Assembly: GCF_965638725.1 (NCBI RefSeq)
Contig: NC_134950.1
Coordinates: 32,860,932-32,924,931, forward strand
Source: Aptenodytes patagonicus
Taxonomy: Eukaryota > Chordata > Aves > Sphenisciformes > Spheniscidae
Reading direction: 5' to 3'
DNA length: 64,000 nucleotides
Shown here piece after piece: positions 36,354 through 48,968 of this stretch; within the stretch, counting starts at the first letter, position 1; the number at the start of each line of letters is the position of its first letter. The notes under the pieces were generated by a model. It ran no database searches. It had not been told where the DNA came from and saw only the letters and a program-made list of their open reading frames with translations. A program made the position numbers and the translations under genes.

Positions 36354-36767
36354 CTCTTACCCTCTCTCCTTAACAAACAAACAATCCTTCTGGTTTTTTT
36401 TTCTTCTATTTTAGATTTTTATTTAATTTCTTTTTTACTATCTATAAAGCTATTTTACCTCTTGGATAGAGAATGAGTTCTGGGAATCTACAACCATTCC
36501 AGCATGCAGTCTCTCTGCAAACTGGTCTCTTTGCAAATTAGGACAGGATTCCTTAATTCTGGCAAATGGTATGTTTGAGTGTCAGCTACAAAGTGCAAAA
36601 TGGGAAATCTTTTGCTGGAAAATCTGTTTGTTGCATTAAAAGGTGTTTAAAGTGATCTTACTGCAAGCACTAAGGACTAAGAATAAATGAATCTTTAAAG
36701 TGAGTGCATCGTAGCAATACAAATAATATCGTTCTCCTGCCTTTCCCTGAAGCTGTGAAGGCAAAAG

Positions 36768-37617
36768 TTATAGAATAGAATCACAGAATCATTAAGGTTG
36801 GAAAAGACCTCTAAGATCGAGTCCAACCATCTACCCAACACCACCATGCCCACTAAACCATGTCCCTAAGCGCCTCATCTACACGTCTTTTAAATACCTC
36901 CAGGGATGGGGACTCAACCACTTCCCTGGGCAGCCTCTTCCAATGTTTAACCACTCTTTCAGTAAAGAAATTTTTCCTCACGTCCAATCTAAACCTCCCC
37001 TGGTGCAACTTGAGGCCATTTCCTCTCATCCTATCGCTAGTTACTTGGGAGAAGAGACCGACACCCACCTCGTTACAACCTCCTTTCAGGTAGTTGTAGA
37101 GAGCGATGAGGTCTCCCCTCAGCCTCCTTTTCTCCAGGCTGAACAGTCCCAGTTCCCTCAGCCGCTCCTCATAAGACTTGTTCTCCAGACCCTTCACCAG
37201 CTTCATTGCCCTTCTCTGGACACGCTCCAGCACCTCAACGTCCTTCTTGTAGTGAGGGGCCCAAAACTGAACACAGTATTCGAGGTGCGGCCTCACCAGG
37301 GCCGAGTACAGGGGCACGATCACTTCCCTACTCCTGCTGGCCACACTAGTTCTGATACAGGCCAGGATGCCATTGGCCTTCTTGGCCGCCTGGGCACACT
37401 GCCGGCTCATGTTCAGCCGGCTGTCGACCAGCACCCCCAGGTCCTTTTCCTCCAGGCAGCTTTCCAGCCACTCTTCCCCAAGCCTGTAGCGCTGCATGGG
37501 GTTGTTGTGGCCAAAGTGCAGGACCCGGCACTTGGCCTTGTTGAACCTCATACAGTTGGCCTGGGCCCATCGATCCAGCCTGTCCAGGTCCCTCTGCAGA
37601 GCCTTCCTACCCTCGAG
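36768..37617 (-). mobile_element. CR1 LINE, 5'-truncated, reverse transcriptase C-terminus and 3' end
   Basis: The - strand carries the C-terminal part of the CR1 ORF2 protein. Landmarks are [20 protein letters not shown], then [31 protein letters not shown] and [20 protein letters not shown]. The 3' terminus contains the typical TGATTCTGTGATTCTATTC-type tail (read on -). The frame is open from the truncation to the terminal stop at 36853 without a break. CR1 homology starts near [14 protein letters not shown] (about 37617); the open frame runs on about 37 codons into flanking intron DNA. A copy this intact is among the younger CR1 insertions of the window. It lacks the 5' half and cannot be autonomous. 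Confidence 0.92.
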
Positions 37618-38462
37618 TTGAGGAAGACTGTAGGGATGTTTGGGATTCATACAGAGGAATTTGGCAGAGTTTTGGTTTCTGGATTGGAAGGGGAAGAGGC
37701 AGCAGTGTGAGTGGATGCACATCCTCATCAGTCCCTTCTAAGCACTCCACTACTTTGTTTGGAGTGATGGCTTTTTGTTCCTAAGCTCCTTCTCCGGGCT
37801 TCTCATCTGTCTTAATGTCCAGGCGCAAAACAGCAGCTTACTTCTAGTTCCACAATATCTGTGACTTTCTAGCCACAGTGGTTCCAGTTCTAGGGACAGA
37901 GAGGTTGAGCAGGGTATGGGGGAAGAGTTCGTACTTCCAGTGTAACCCTTTTCTCTGCTGTTGCTGAGCTTGCTTGTTGCTGTGACCACTCCTAGTGTGC
38001 TGAGAATAGGCATTTTTTTAATCTGATCCAGAGAGCAGGGAGGGAGGGAGGCTCTGTATTGGTCTTGAGCTCCTCCAGCGCTTCTAGAGTTTCTGTGCCT
38101 CTTGAGTGAGAGCAGAGAGCGCATGGACTCCTGGGCAGAGGTTGTATAGGAACCACTGGTTGGGATGTAGCATTCTGCGCCTTGGTTTCTATCATAGTAG
38201 TGGGATGCGTTGTTCTCAACATGTTTCCAGTCTCCTATTATAGCAGCAGTAGCAATTACTGAGCTTTAATACAACTTGATAGAACGAAACAGCCAGTAAA
38301 ATGTCTCTGGTTTCCTGTATGCCACAGGACTCAGGGAGTGTGACTTTGGTGTTCTCTCATCAGTTTTCTTTGTGCACTGGCACAAAAGGGCTGTATATTA
38401 ACGTTAGCTGCTATCTGGCAGACATGTGATGATCTGACTTTTAATGGTTTATTCACCTCAAG

Positions 38463-38578
38463 GGCTGCTGAGAAGTGACTCTATACCTGAGGTTGGAGAG
38501 GATGCTGCTGCTACAGTTGGTATGGCAGAAACACTCTCAGAAGAAGAACAGGATGAGCTAAGAAAAGAGCTTGTTAAG
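38463..38578 (+). CDS. TPD52: TPD52 exon 2 (first common exon)
   Basis: Acceptor CACCTCAAG|GGCTGC and donor GTTAAG|GTAAAT. 116 nt, entered in phase 1 and left in phase 0. It encodes GLLRSDSIPEVGEDAAAT and then METLSEEEQDEL-like acidic sequence (TVGMAETLSEEEQDELRKEL), residues 8-46 of the 184-residue isoform. It starts the family coiled coil. The mammalian counterpart reads GLLRTDPVPEEGEDVAAT. Confidence 0.95.
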
Positions 38579-40256
38579 GTAAATCTCTTGCAAATAGCTC
38601 TTAAACTGGTTTTGAGAATGAAAATCTGGGATAATGCTGTCTTTGAACATACAGTTCATGCTTTGCATATTTATTCTGTGAGTGTCTAAAGCCGGGTACG
38701 GCACTCCTGTGTATTGCGGGGAGGGAAAGGAAAGGTGTCAAGGAGAAAAGAACAGCCAGTTCTAGCTATTGGGAATTAAGCTAGAAGTGCTGAGTGTACA
38801 GATCTTAAACCAAGATGCATAAATGCCTAACCCTTTTTTTCCTCAAGCGAGAAGGGGGTAAATAAGCTGTCAAAGAGAACATGGTTGGAAGCCAAAACCA
38901 AGTATTGTCTCAACTGGTGTGGAGTAACTAAAGCTGTTGTTTTCATGAAGGATGCTTCATAGTAATATCCATGTAGACACTGTTTTGCTAATGTCTAACC
39001 ATGTAACTATTCTTGTCCGTAGTTCATGTAGCAGAAATTTTTTTAAGACTGAGTTGAAGTAGCACTCTTCGAAGGACAGTCAAATATTCAAGCCTGATAC
39101 ATGCATTTCAAAAGTTGTCAAAGTCAAGCTTTATTGAGTTGCTGGTCTTTTTTCTTTTGTAGCTCTATGTGACTTTAGGACCCTAATAAAAGACACTAAC
39201 TTAAGTGTAAGGTTGGCAAATGAAGGTTAGCTGTGAAATAAGCACATTTAATGCAGTCTTGGTTTTTGTTAGTCCTGAGTATTATTTCATGCCAAACCAA
39301 TCAGCTGAAGATGGTGAGGGATATCTGGTCCTGCTAGGGTACATCACGCTGGACTTCAGACAGGTATCCAAAACAAAGGTGCATTGAAGATCTTGGCATT
39401 TCCTCAAAGGAGCTTAAATGAATGGGCAGCCTTGATACTCTAAAGTAGGGTGGTCCAGTCTGGATGAGGAGGTAGGGTTGGATATATACCTTTGCCTTTG
39501 TACATATGGCCTTAGTGCCTCTGTCACATCTGTATTAGCCCACAGAATGGCATCGTAAAACTGTTTGACATCTCTGATTGTGATCTGGTAATGCTTCTGT
39601 GGGAGGCTTAAGTGACCATTTGTGTAAAGAAGGAAGTATACAAACAATACAGTTTCCTAGTTGCTGAACAGGTGCTGTGTTTTTGTTGTGGTTTTTTGGT
39701 TTGATTTTTTTTTTAAACTGCTCAGTCTGCCACCATTTCCACCCCCTCTCTGGGGAAGGCACTCCTGTGGCTGGATCCAGCCTGCAGTTGCTGGCTTAAG
39801 CCACAAAAGAACCTTTCTGTTCAAGCAAGGAGACAAAACTTGTGTATGGATCAGACATGCTCTGAACTTCCTGATACTGGTCATACATTGGTATCTCTTC
39901 TGACATGGAAGGAGAATTCAGGCTTGGCGATTGTCCCAGGTTTGACTAATCTTCAAGCTTCACATAGGCTAATGTTGTGTAAAGGTAATGATTCCTAACT
40001 ATACAGTCTTCTAGTTACCAACTTCCTTGTGCATATTCCAGTAACAGAGCTAGCTGCAGGTAGATTACTTTCTCACTAGCTCTTGTTGTAGACTATGCTG
40101 GATTTCCCTTTTAGTGTTTAGAAACAACTATGAGGCAATGTTAAAAACCTGTTAGCCCTCCCGTTACTGATGCCTAGTAGATGTTTTAATAAATACATAG
40201 TTAATGGCTGGGTATATCACTTGTTAACTTACCTCTCATCAACTCTGCTGCCACAG

Positions 40257-40405
40257 GTGGAAGAGGAAATTCAGACGCTCTCACAAGTGCTAGCTGCCAA
40301 AGAGAAGCATCTAGCAGAAATCAAGAGAAAGCTGGGAATTAACTCATTACAGGAACTAAGGCAGAACATTACCAAAAGCTGGCAAGATGTTACATCAACC
40401 ACAGC
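40257..40405 (+). CDS. TPD52: TPD52 exon 3 (coiled-coil core)
   Basis: Acceptor CTGCCACAG|GTGGAA, donor ACAGC|GTATGT; 149 nt, phase 0 in and 2 out. It encodes VEEEIQTLSQVLAAKEKHLA followed by EIKRKLGINSLQELRQNITK, residues 47-95, the heptad-rich segment through which D52 proteins form homo- and heterodimers. It ends SWQDVTSTT-A, splitting the Ala codon before YKKT. Reading on through the donor would end at the stop at 40439, which is not the gene's path. Confidence 0.95.
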
Positions 40406-41294
40406 GTATGTACCAGTTCACGATGATTGTCTCAGCTGTTGAGGTGAAAACTGTGTAGTTCTTGTGTCATGTCTAAACCCTCTGTTCTTGTGAAATGAGA
40501 TGAGTGTAGATAACGCAAAGTTAAGTTGCACTAAAACTTACCTGGATAAATGGTCATAGATTTCTTTAAAGAATGCCACTATTAGCCATATCATCTCATG
40601 CAAAATAAGAATGATTGACCATAATATGGGTGATTCTAATACACTTTTTGTCTGACAGATCTGAGATACCATTACTGAGATACCAAGGTGTCCTAAGTCC
40701 AACAGAATACCCTTCTTTTCCAGCCTGAAAAATTGTTGTAAACTGAGCTCATGCAGGAAGAGTGCGAAGTCACAGTTAACATTCTTGCCAAACACAGCTG
40801 TTAGCTTAAGGTCTAGAGTGAACTGCCTTCTGCAATTAATGACTACACAGAATGTAAGAGGATGTACCTCAAACTTTTTATGGTGAAGTTTACTGACAAA
40901 ACCATTCAGTACAAGATTTGAGATGCTTGGCACAAAAAATAGACCTCTGTTCTTTTTCAGTGTGTGTGCATGGTGGTGTTTCCTTGGGGTTTTTTGGTTT
41001 TGTTTGGTTGGGGTTTTTTTAAAATTTTTTTTAAAGTCCTACAATAGCAGATAGCATCTGTTCTGCAGGTGGGGTAGTAGGTGCATGTTGGTGAACCTGA
41101 TGGGAAGTCTGAGGTGGCAGAGATGCTGTAGCCAGAAGGGACTGCAGTGGGTCAAAATAATCTCTTTAGGTAGCTTGTTCATTTGACCCCAAAGTTGAAG
41201 TATATCTCTGGGTTTGATACAAATTTACATACACGAAAAGGTTCCTTATGTGTTCTATTAAAATAACTACAGACTTAATTTTGTTTGAACACAG

Positions 41295-41396
41295 ATACAA
41301 GAAAACATCAGAAACCCTGTCTCAGGCTGGACAGAAGGCTTCTGCTGCTTTTTCATCTGTTGGTTCAGTCATAACCAAGAAGTTTGAAGATGTCAG
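41295..41396 (+). CDS. TPD52: TPD52 exon 4
   Basis: Acceptor GAACACAG|ATACAA, donor TGTCAG|GTAGGT; 102 nt, phase 2 in and 2 out. It encodes YKKTSETLSQAGQKASAAFS then SVGSVITKKFEDV, residues 96-129, near-identical to mammalian TPD52. The last two bases (AG) make an Arg codon with the first base of whichever exon follows (exon 5, 6 or 7), so all three joins keep frame. Confidence 0.95.
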
Positions 41397-42416
41397 GTAG
41401 GTTTCTTTAGCTTTTCCCAAGTAGTTGCATTTTTGATTTAAGCAGGTAATCACTGAAAGAAATTTATGCTGTTAACGTACCTAGCACTTCTAAAAGTTAA
41501 TGTGTCAAGAACCCTCAGCATCTGTTTTAGGAGAGCTGAGCGACTTGCTGCAAAATCTGCTTGTATGTCCTCACTAATGCAGAAGAGTTCTGTGGTGTGT
41601 ATTTTATATATGCAAGAGAAGTAATGTATGCTATTACCTCCACTGCTGCTCTTATTTTTCTGGTAGGATTGCAGGTGGCAGTGTCTCTGCCTGCCTCTGT
41701 GTGATGCACATAGCATCGTCATTTCTGTTCTCTGACTTTCTCAGCTTGTGGAATACTACATTTAAACAACTAATGTCTTTAACTGTTTGTGGTTTGGTTT
41801 GGTAGTTGGGTTTTTTGCGGTTTTTTTTTTTTTTTGTCTTGTGTGTGGACTCCTTTCAGGTGTGTTTTATTTCTTTGTAAGCTGTTCTACCTCATAGCAG
41901 TGGCTTGATTTTATTACCTTTTTAATAGCCTATTGGCACTTTTTAATTCTTAAATATTGGCATACAACATACTTTGACTTTGTGTCAAATGACACAGACC
42001 TTCATGCAAATTAGGTAAGTTTGGTGGTCATTTTTAGCGCTATTGTGAGCTGCATGCAAAACTCTTCCTGGATGCAATCCAGTCATATGCTTAGCTTACA
42101 ATTCTTTGATTATATAATTTTTACTAGTGGAATATATACAACTATTCATCTCTGCTTGTAATCTGTTGTGAATAATGGATCAAACTTATTTTTCAATTAT
42201 TGGACAAACAAAAATTCATACATTCTAACAGAATATTGCTGCCTTGGAAAGCAGTGTAATAAAATCAGCCCTCTGTTTTAAAGTGCTGCCATTAACCTCT
42301 TTCTTGCTTTTTGAAGTCTAGTGAGAAAACACTTTGAGGTGCAGCAGTTACATATTTTTCTTCAGATTTATCAGAACTTCCTTTCTCTCTTTAATGCTTA
42401 CTCTGGCATTGTGCAG

Positions 42417-42443
42417 ACTACAGGCATTTTCACATTCCTTTAG
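42417..42443 (+). CDS. TPD52: TPD52 exon 5, 27-nt optional microexon (LQAFSHSF)
   Basis: Acceptor ATTGTGCAG|ACTACA and donor CTTTAG|GTAAGG enclose only 27 bases. In phase 2 they encode the end of an Arg codon, then LQAFSHSF and two bases of the next codon. Mammalian TPD52 longer isoforms contain the same octapeptide between EDV(K) and SIRS. The length is a multiple of three and both boundaries are phase 2, so inclusion or skipping leaves the frame intact. It is too short for standard ORF detection. Confidence 0.88.
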   Translation, partial: TTGIFTFL

Positions 42444-45400
42444 GTAAGGTGGGCACAAGAATTGTTTCTGAAACTAAGCATGTAGTCAGACTGTCTCCAT
42501 TAAAATCTTTAAATAAGTTTTGTCTGTAGAAGGTATTTTTTTTTTTCTCCAGTGTTAGTTAATGTAAAACTGAAGCTCTTTTAATGTCAGGGAAGATGTT
42601 TCTTCATGTTCACCTGGTAACTATCCCAGAACATTAACTCTTCAGAATACATAATAATCAATTAATCTCTCTTCCTTGTAAGAAAGGAATCTGTTAAAAT
42701 GATTCTGCAAGTTTTTTTTGTAAAGAGACAGAATATGGTTTTGAGGTCAATGGCATGCAGAATTTCTCCTTCTCTTTGTCTGTACAGTGTTTGTGCCTTG
42801 ACAGAGTAGAAATTTCCCCTTTTTTGTGTCTATTACAATGGCTGTTTAGCATTGTGACTCTAATCAAATCACTAGAGTCTAAATGTAAAATAGTTTATGC
42901 ATTCTCTGTTCATCGTTTGTCCGGTGAAACAGTCCTTGTCTTTGAGTTGATTACTTTAGCAGCTCCAGACACTGAGTATTGCAGTTATCGTGTCTGCATT
43001 GCTTTTTATCTGCCTAGTCTAAGCAAATACTCAATGTTAAGTTTTCAGTTGTTAAAATTCCTGTGTAGCAACTTCTGTCTGTTGCCTCTCATCCCATCTA
43101 TGCACACCTCTGAGTCTGGCTTCATCTTTTCTGTACTCTCCCAATAAGTAGCTAAAGACAGCAGTAGGATCTCTATAAAGTTGTAGGGATCTGGCTCCTA
43201 GAATACTAACTAGGAGCTATAGCCTCAGGGGCAGTGCCTGGGAGGAGATGGGCAGCGGCACAGCACGCTATCAGAACTCAGATTCTGAAGTGAGCTCAGT
43301 TTGCTCAACTATAAGAATAGCAAGCCTGTCTGAAATACCTCCCCTTTAGCCTCAGTGAGACAAAGGAAGCCTGGAAGATGTCTCTATACCTTTTGGATGC
43401 AGAGCTCTGCTACTCACTTAACAGGGTTCACCTTTCTTCCTTAAGGCTATCGTGTTCCCTTACTAGTATTAGACTATTGCATTTGACAAAGACAAGCACA
43501 GACTCATAGCTCTCTTCTGGCTTCAGGAATTTAGTACCTTAGAAGAAGAGTGTGCTAATTACTCAAGTTAGTGGCTACGTGGGTCTTGAGTACTCTCTAT
43601 CAGGAACTGGGCCACTGGGAGGGAATGTAACAGGGCCAGAGGAGTCCACACTGTTGGTGTGCTTCTCAGGGAGAATCACGGCAATGGAAATTCAAGGTAT
43701 AGTTACAAATTCAGGAGCAGCTGGGTTTAAAAAAAAAAAAGTGGGAAGAATTAGTGCTGTTCAATATCTTAGTTGCACTTAAACAGAAGATTAAAAACCT
43801 TTTGAGTTTTTTGCTTTCATGAGGACTAAGTTCATCAGGGATTCAACCAGTGAATTCAGGTCCCAGGGTTATGTGACTACTCAAGTGGTGTCTACTTTTA
43901 AGACTGCACAAGTCTGAACTTTAGAAAGTTTTAGATGCCCAAGTTCTTTCCTGGAAATGAGAATTGATGGGCCTGATACTTACTTGAACAAATAATGAAT
44001 ATGCATTGCTTTGCTTTTCTTGTACTGTTTTTGCTTAGGGACTTCTCAGCTGTAATGGCATGATTTCTTCTGTGTTGGACTATTTCCACATGTTCCATGC
44101 AGCAAACATCACATGCAGGTCTTCATTCTTGCACTGCAAAGTGATTTTGGAGGGAGTTATGAATGGGAGTAAGGCAGCTGGTGGAGCTGTAAACTTGGAA
44201 AGTACTGAAATAGAAAGGAAGAGAGAGGACTGGTAGTGCGAAGTCAGTGCATCATTGCTTCCTTTTCGTGTTTGTTTCTTCTGCTTTTTGTTATTCTGAA
44301 AATGAATTCTGTTCCTTCTTAGGTTTCTCTTAATACCTTTATTCTCCTTTATAAGAACCTCTTGAACTTTTGATGAGCTAGCCATCCTTGTGTAGGCGAC
44401 ATCAGTATTATGTGCAAAACAGCAGTAGTACCAGGATGTAGCTCTGGGCAAACTTCCTGAGCAATCATGATTTTGCACTTAGCTCCTCTTCCACTGCATC
44501 CATATTATGGAGCAGAAGTCCTCATCTTTGCCCTGTTCTGAGATTGCGGAATAACTTTCTTTGCTTGCTTTGGAAATCTGATATGATCATGGACTCATGG
44601 ATCATCATATATCAGCAGGAAACCTAACTATTAACAAAAGCAAATAACTAGTGCTTATGCACTCTTAAGCCCAAGTTTTCCAGGCAGGGACTCTGGCATA
44701 CCTCCTTGTGCATTTTCGAAATGTGAGGCAATGTAGTAGCTATAAAAATAATCGTGTAAAGGATAAGAAAGCTTTTAATGCAGTACAAAATACATGGAAA
44801 GCTGGAGAGCAACTTATTGTGCCTTTTTTGGTTTTATTTTTTTTTTAAAGGTAGGGTTTGCTTGTGAGCATTGTAAAAAGGGCTTCTCTTCTTCAAACTT
44901 GATGGCCTAGTTAAGTGAGTGCTTTGATGTGGCATTCTGTAATTTGTGAAAAGAAATACAAGTTCTCTTCTTTGTAAAGCTTTTCAAGGCTTAATCGTGC
45001 TTCTTTGCAGTACTTGAAGAACAGGTGATTTGATGTTAAAAAAAAATTAACTGCACTTATCTAATCCAGTTCTCTTGCAAACCAGATCATTCTGTGATAA
45101 AACTATACACCATCTTATGGTGACGTTTTACAAAATGGATACTGAGTATATGTAAGTGTATTGTACAACAGCAAGTAAATCCTTCAGGAATATACGAATA
45201 GTTTCTTCCATTAAATGACCTCTATGAGATTAAACTAAACTTCCCTAGACACTTGTTAAAAGATCTGCAATGCACCATAGGTTGTTGCTTTTCAGTGTGA
45301 GCAGGTCTACAGATTGTAAATATACATGGGGAAAAGAAGGTAACTTTCACCCTCTTTAGCCTTAAACTTCTTGCAGAGAGGTACTTCTTGCAGCGTGAGG

Positions 45401-46347
45401 GGAAGTGGCTGAGCACGACTGGACAAAGAGAACTAGTTAGTATCAGCCTAGTTCTGTACTAAAACTTGGCAGATAGCAAGACCAGAACTTGTAGTAATCC
45501 ACATCACAGAACGAGGAATATAAATTACATTCCAGAAGACAATCAGCTTCTGTGTGCTCTGGAAAAGCTTGTGGAAGCCAAACCATCTGTGAAGATGAAA
45601 CACAGCAGAAATGGGGTTGGGGAAAGGGATGAAACATGGCCACACATTATTGATGTGTGTCAGGACAGCATCATTTGGGAGCTGCTTAACCTATATCCAG
45701 TCACCTTCTAGGAGTAGGTGTGTGTTGTTACTAAACAGTAACTGTATAGCGACACTGGCAGGTTACAGAAATCCTCCATGAATTTTGGAACAGGGTTTAG
45801 TCTAGGACTTTCTCCCTGCCCCCAGCATAAACCTGACCTTGAATATAGATTGATGTGACTGCTCTCGCTAGATAACCTATATTGACGAGTGGATAATATG
45901 TATTGATGAGTATGGAAATCTTACACTGAATTGAAATGGAAGCCTTCTGAATGTAGGAATAATTTTTTCAGTAGGAAGATTAATTGATTGATAAGACTTG
46001 AGTGTTCGCTTTCTACTTGATATCGTCAAAACTGTAAATGCAGCATGTCTCTCATTGCTTGAGAAACTTAACGAGTAGACAGCCTGTTGCAGCTAAGCAG
46101 AATATGTATGAACAAGCATGGCACTTGAATCTTTCCAAAAGGAAAAAAGTTGTTGCAGCTTTTGCTCTGTTGTGTGTATGTGCATGGCTAAGCAATTTAA
46201 AAAAGCAAAACCAAGCAGTTACTATATAAGACTGTTTGGCTATTTACCAAAGATCGTATCCAGAAGTCAGCTCTCTAAGCCCATTTCTTCTCAGTCTATC
46301 ATTTAAACTAACTTCTTGCTTTCTTTTTTCTTAATGCTGGCATTTAG

Positions 46348-46389
46348 TATACGCTCCTTACAACATTCAATTAGCATGCCTATTATGAG
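46348..46389 (+). CDS. TPD52: TPD52 exon 6, 42-nt optional exon (SIRSLQHSISMPIM)
   Basis: Acceptor GGCATTTAG|TATACG, donor ATGAG|GTAATG; 42 nt, phase 2 in and out. It encodes SIRSLQHSISMPIM and the start of an Arg codon. Mammalian D52-family proteins have SIRSIQHSISMPAMR at this position as an alternatively spliced segment; in the TPD52L1 paralogue related sequence is reported to bind 14-3-3. The basic, Ser-rich segment is compatible with such regulation here, by inference. Confidence 0.9.
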
Positions 46390-47800
46390 GTAATGTATGC
46401 ATAATCCAGCTGTTGGGTTTATTTATTTTCATGTGTGGAATCAAGTCAAATTGAACTTAAGTCAACTAACATAGATTGAAAACAAAACTAAAAACCCCAC
46501 CCAATTTTGTAATGGATTTCCTGTACTAAAATATAGGATAAACTTTGTTTTATTCTGCTTAATGGTGGTGGTTATCGCACATCTAGAATGTGACCAAGTG
46601 CACTTTCCTGCTGTTTGGACAACCATAACAACTTTTCCCTGCCTGTTAGAAATGTAATGCTACTAAATGATTCCAAGTTTAAAAGGCAATAGCTTGGCAT
46701 CTGTTTTAGAACAATGAAAGTGTGTAAAAAATACTGTGGTTTCACAAAAAGTCTCTTGCTGACTTGGAGTGCTTGCCTTTTTCTCCCCTTGCTCCATCTC
46801 CTGAGCAAGGAGATGTGTCCCTCCATCTCCTGAGAGAGTCTGGTTTGGTATATATATGTCACTGTGTGCTTTCCCAAATGAAAGAGTGCTGCTAAGTGTG
46901 GGTGACCTACACAATTACCAAGCAAAGGGGGAAGGGAAGTTTAACACCTCTTTTGGAAAAAAAACCTCCTGTCTTTCATTTTTATATAGTAATTTTTTTT
47001 GAGTCTGCTACGAATCCTTAGTCCTGGTCCACTGAAGGCAAGCTTTTTCCATCCTGCATAAAGGCAGAAAAGGTGTACAAGCTATTGCACAAATTTGCAA
47101 ATGGCACTGACAACTAGTCGGAGCATTAAAGCCACTCTTCTGACCCTAATAAATAATATACTGGCCCTCAGCATTGAAAATCCCAAGCTGTCCTGCTCTT
47201 CATATGCAGAACTTATCATTTGTAATCACAGCTGTCTCCAGCACTTAAAAGGCAAGGGGGAGTCTCCTTTGAATTTAACATGTAAGCAGAAAATGCCACT
47301 GCGAACCATGTTTTGTTAATTGAACACGTAGCCTATTAAATTAAACCAGTTTTCCTATAGCAAGTGAAAAAACTCTGATGACAAGCTTTCTTCAGCAATA
47401 ATGTACTAGGCTAACCAGAAATGATGACTAAGCTTTTCTGAACAAATCCTTTAAGCCAGAAACCTGTTTGAAATCATTGGGAATAATAACCTAAACCTAA
47501 AATACTTGCTAGTTCTCCCTTCCATGTTGTGATGAAAGATCTTATCGCTGAGCCTGGCAATGCTTAGTTGCCAAAGATACAAATGAACTGCAACTTGAGT
47601 GTGTTTGAATTTTAGTTTTGTAGTACTTGGGGAGATCCAGATCTAAACTATTTTCAGGCTACCCTTAAAACAAGGAAAGAGCCCCAAACAAACAAAACTC
47701 ATGTTGACATTGGAAAAAGCAACTGTCTGCTTGTTTTCTGATATTTATAGACTAACCAGATAGGTTTTTAATTCTGTGGTTCCTTGTTTTATTTTCCTAG

Positions 47801-47849
47801 AAATTCTCCTACTTTCAAATCCTTTGAGGAAAAAGTTGAAAACTTAAAG
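47801..47849 (+). CDS. TPD52: TPD52 exon 7
   Basis: Acceptor TTTTCCTAG|AAATTC, donor TTAAAG|GTAAGC; 49 nt, phase 2 in and 0 out. It encodes (R)NSPTFKSFEEKVENLK, residues 130-146. The FKSFEEKV segment contains a serine in an acidic context, a site where human TPD52 is reported to be phosphorylated. Confidence 0.95.
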
Positions 47850-48968
47850 GTAAGCATTACTAAAACGCCTTGGTGATTGTGGAGCTGTGGATGCAGAGAA
47901 AAGACTAAGTGGTCTCTGGGTAGCCTGTTTTTTAGTTTTCGATAAACTGTTGAAGGTGCTTAGATGACATCTTTTTAAGTACTGTGGAAATGGTTTCTTT
48001 GCCTAATGGTTTGAGAATAAAAAATGGGCTTCCTGCACCTCTTACAGGAGGATGCCTTTAACTAGAAGGACTAATAGCTAGCTAACCTGCACAAACAGCT
48101 AGTATAACATACCTGGTATTAGGTATCCAAAATGCTCTAGGCTTTTATTTCCATGCCTTCCTAAGGACTAGTTTCTTACACAGGAGCATAGCTTGGGATG
48201 TTTCTCTTATTTCTGGCATAAAATATGCTAGGTCTTTGTCCCTTAATTTAAATTTACTCACAAAAGCCTCAAGTGCTAGAAACAACCATTAATAGCTTCT
48301 CCAGGTAAAAAATCACTTTATAAATAACGAATACATGTAACTGGAACCAGATTTGACTGTTCTCGTGGGCACACTGGGTTGGATGAGAAGCATGCAAAAG
48401 TGATAGCATGGGGAACTAGGCATTCCCTTGCAAACTAACTGGCGTTAACACTCCTGCCCTCCCACAGGGTATGTACTGTAGAGGGAAATGAAAAGGCAAA
48501 CACATTACCTGGAGAAAGTAAGATAGTTGCTATGCTCCACTGAAGATCTCCAGAACTGCTGCTGAGACTGAAAACTGTTCAAGGTTCTTTCTTGAGCAAT
48601 ACAGAAGCGAGTTTTAACTCTGAATCTGTCAAAGCTTAAGTGGCTTGAAAGGCTGCAGACCTGTATCCATTTTTACCTGAGGGTGTGTCAACCTTCAGAC
48701 TCCCTGGAATCGGGGCTGCTGCATGCTTTGTGTATCTCAAAGTCAAAGGGAGACTGCTATGTTAATCTGCTGCTGGTGATTGTTTTCTGCATGACACTTA
48801 ACGACTTGTCTTTGGAGTATTGTAGAGGTAGCTCAGCCCTGGAAAAGCTGCTCTGCTGAAAAGAGATATTAACCTTTTTCATGCAGAGGTACTGCGTTTT
48901 ATCCAGTTAACCATGTTTGGCATGCAAAATAACTGCAATTTTATGTTGAGGTTCTGTCTGTGTTCTAG

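Larger units (their letters stand above)
32478..38462 (+). other. TPD52: TPD52 intron between exon 1b and exon 2
   Basis: Non-coding sequence containing a poly(G) run near 33439, a T run near 35611-35629, a TA/CA microsatellite near 36315-36353 and an antisense CR1 copy (36768-37617). Nothing else recognised. Confidence 0.65.
38579..48968 (+). other. TPD52: TPD52 introns between exons 2 and 8
   Basis: Apart from the coding exons listed individually, this stretch contains only unique non-coding sequence, T-rich and A-rich runs (for example 39706-39714, 41819-41835, 43729-43740) and no recognisable transposon. Individual introns: 38579-40256, 40406-41294, 41397-42416, 42444-46347, 46390-47800, 47850-48968. 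Confidence 0.7.

Noticed and set aside
40406-40442. Read-through C-terminus of TPD52 exon 3 (YVPVHDDCLSC-like tail)
   Set aside because: The GTATGT donor and perfect phase join to exon 4 show that this is intron; use would need intron retention.
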